Source of the DNA: Silvania confinis
GTDB lineage: Bacteria; Pseudomonadota; Gammaproteobacteria; Enterobacterales; Enterobacteriaceae
NCBI RefSeq assembly: GCF_025564085.1
Contig: NZ_JAMGZJ010000078.1
Coordinates: forward strand, 372,001-436,000
DNA: 64,000 nt
Reading direction: 5' to 3'
Under the pieces are notes generated by a model, which saw only the letters and a program-made list of their open reading frames with translations, did no database searches and was not told the origin of the DNA. This document shows, one piece after another, positions 62,736 through 64,000 of this stretch; position 1 is the stretch's first letter, and the number at the start of each line of letters is the position of its first letter. The position numbers and the translations under genes were made by a program.

Positions 62736-63299
62736 ATGAAAAATCAATTTCGCGCAGTCGCAGCTCTGGTCGGTGTGATGGCCTCTGGCGCGGCGTTTTC
62801 TAACGACATGACCGTCAATCCCGGTACCGGTGCCGGTACGCAAGGTGCCGGTGGGGTAGTGGAATTCAGTGGTGAAATCGTGGATGCTTCCTGCAATGTC
62901 ACGCCCGCCAGTAAAGACGTGAAGGTTGATTTAGGCAAGTGGGCGAAGAGCTACTTCACGGCCCCTGGCGATGAAACGACGAAAACCCCGTTCACCATCA
63001 GCGTCGATAACTGCCCTGACTCCGTTAAGACGGTTGCTGTACTGTTTGATGGCCAAAAAGATGCCACCGACTCCACGCTGCTGGCATTAACCGCGGGCGG
63101 TGCGACAGGGGTCGGCATTAAATTGTACAACGGCGACGCCACCACCGCGCAGGTCGATCTGGGGACCGTATCCGCCAGCGTCCCGGTGACCGCGGGTAAA
63201 GCCGATCTGCCTTTCTTTGCTGATTACAGCGCCACCATTGCCGAGGTTACCGTCGGCCCGGCTAACGGCGTGGCGAATTTCCTGATGGTGTATAACTGA
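62736..63299 (+). CDS. Fimbrial major subunit (type 1-like pilin)
   Basis: A secreted chaperone-usher pilin of 187 residues. Signal peptide of about 22 residues (SGAAFS|NDMTV). A Gly-rich N-terminal extension (NPGTGAGTQGAGG) precedes VEFSGEIVDASC, the typical donor/first strand. One disulfide pair (Cys53 and Cys93) and the penultimate tyrosine (FLMVYN) follow the family pattern. A hairpin after the gene and a chaperone gene downstream make it the major subunit of an operon that continues past the window. Adhesive target unknown. Confidence 0.88.
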   Translation: MKNQFRAVAALVGVMASGAAFSNDMTVNPGTGAGTQGAGGVVEFSGEIVDASCNVTPASKDVKVDLGKWAKSYFTAPGDETTKTPFTISVDNCPDSVKTVAVLFDGQKDATDSTLLALTAGGATGVGIKLYNGDATTAQVDLGTVSASVPVTAGKADLPFFADYSATIAEVTVGPANGVANFLMVYN

Positions 63300-63305
63300 T
63301 CCCCT

Positions 63306-63340
63306 CATGAGCAGGTCTTTGCCTGCTCATTTCTTTATTT
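63306..63340 (+). terminator. Hairpin between pilin and chaperone genes
   Basis: ATGAGCAGG and CCTGCTCAT with a TCTTTG loop, followed by TTCTTTATTT. Partial termination here would give more pilin than chaperone and usher. Confidence 0.8.
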
Positions 63341-63360
63341 ACGTTCGAGGGTACAGCACG

Positions 63361-64000
63361 ATGAAACAGCTTATTACCGCTGTGATGACCTCTTTTTTAT
63401 TATTCAGTGCAACAGCAAGTGCCGGAATAGTGATGGGCGGCACCCGTATTATTTATCAGCAAGGTAAACGCGAGGCCGCTATTTCGGTGACCAATATGGA
63501 TACTCATATTCCGTATCTGGTGCAGTCGTGGGTTGAAAATATTTCTGCTGATGATAAACGTCCGGTGCCTTTTGTGGTCACGCCACCGCTTTTTCGCCTC
63601 GATCCTGAGCAGGAAAATGTTCTGCGTATTAGTTATACCGGCGCTGCGCTGCCCGCCGATCGTGAATCGGTGTTTTGGTTAAGCGTTAAAAATATTTCGC
63701 CGACGCAAAAAGACGACACCAATAAATTACAGATTAACGTCAAATCCAAATTCAAGGTCTTCTGGCGGCCAAAAGGACTGACGGGAGAGGCCAAAGATGC
63801 CTGGCGACAAATAACCTTCACCCGGCACGGTAACCAGCTGGTGGCACAAAACCCCACCCCGTATCACGTCTCCTTTTACACCTTGTCGATGGGCGGAACC
63901 GCGATCCCGGAACCCGGCATGATTGCGCCACTGGCCACGAAAACATGGGGCATTACTGGATCGGGCCCGGTGACCTGGCGCGCGATTAATGATTCCGGCG
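63361..64000 (+). CDS. Fimbrial periplasmic chaperone (PapD/FimC-like, partial)
   Basis: This is the first 213 codons of a chaperone that continues past the window edge. A 21-residue signal peptide ends ATASA|GIVMGG. The mature part has the PapD-family pattern: GTRIIYQQGKREAAISVTN with the conserved Arg, LVQSWVEN, FVVTPPLFRLDP, ENVLRISYTG, and ESVFWLSVKNI. The short F1-G1 region is of the FGS type, and NVKSKFKVFWRPKGL carries the conserved Lys segment. It binds pilins in the periplasm and hands them to an usher that must lie downstream. Confidence 0.9.
   Translation, partial: MKQLITAVMTSFLLFSATASAGIVMGGTRIIYQQGKREAAISVTNMDTHIPYLVQSWVENISADDKRPVPFVVTPPLFRLDPEQENVLRISYTGAALPADRESVFWLSVKNISPTQKDDTNKLQINVKSKFKVFWRPKGLTGEAKDAWRQITFTRHGNQLVAQNPTPYHVSFYTLSMGGTAIPEPGMIAPLATKTWGITGSGPVTWRAINDSG

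Overview
The window is chromosomal DNA from a gamma-proteobacterium of the Enterobacteriaceae. The gene order from cmoM and mukFEB through ldtD, aspC, ompF, asnS, pncB, pepN, ssuEADCB, pyrD, rlmKL-uup-pqiABC, rmf, fabA, matP, ompA, sulA, helD and yccA matches the E. coli segment near the terminus. Protein lengths and start sites are nearly those of E. coli, but the sequence differs enough, and carries enough genes not at this place in E. coli, to suggest an Enterobacter/Lelliottia/Leclercia/Klebsiella-like genus. The exact genus cannot be fixed from the sequence alone.

Layout. (1) 1-6.6 kb: end of cmoM and the mukF-mukE-mukB condensin operon, with overlapping genes. (2) 6.8-10 kb: ldtD (L,D-transpeptidase), mepK (endopeptidase for 3-3 cross-links) and gloC. 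(3) 10-16 kb, minus strand: aspC, an OmpF-type porin with OmpR-style control DNA, asnS, and pncB with a NadR box. (4) pepN, then the minus-strand sulfonate operon ssuEADCB. (5) 23-34 kb: pyrD with PurR box and start-switch leader, zapC, ycbX, then rlmKL-uup-pqiABC and rmf. (6) 34-49.8 kb: fabA (FabR and FadR sites), lonH, matP, ompA, sulA (LexA box), tfoX, yccS-yccF, helD, mgsA, csgI/yccT, yccU, hspQ, rlmI, acyP, tusE, yccA.

Accessory part (49.8-64 kb). An orphan Opp/MppA-like peptide-binding protein precedes two identical serT genes (tRNA-Ser, UGA). These lie in 153-bp direct repeats 1,320 bp apart. Between them is a scar holding an IS3-family fragment, the first 60-odd codons of an aldo/keto reductase, and an unrecognised ORF. 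Next come a divergent TetR regulator/MFS exporter pair sharing two CATAC-N5-GTATG palindromes, and a beta-glucoside operon (LicT/BglG antiterminator, EIIBCA permease, family 1 phospho-beta-glucosidase) with two antiterminator RNA targets. A dsbG gene, a small membrane ORF, a ribbon-helix-helix regulator and about 1 kb of AT-rich non-coding DNA lead into a chaperone-usher fimbrial operon (major pilin, then a chaperone cut by the window edge).

Most of the window is conserved housekeeping sequence. The points most worth a second look are a cysteine pair in the constriction loop of the porin, the duplicated serT with its scar, a possible 33-residue membrane peptide coupled to the MFS gene, and the dsbG/RHH/fimbrial neighbourhood. 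I saw no CRISPR array, integrase, rRNA, or clear defence system.
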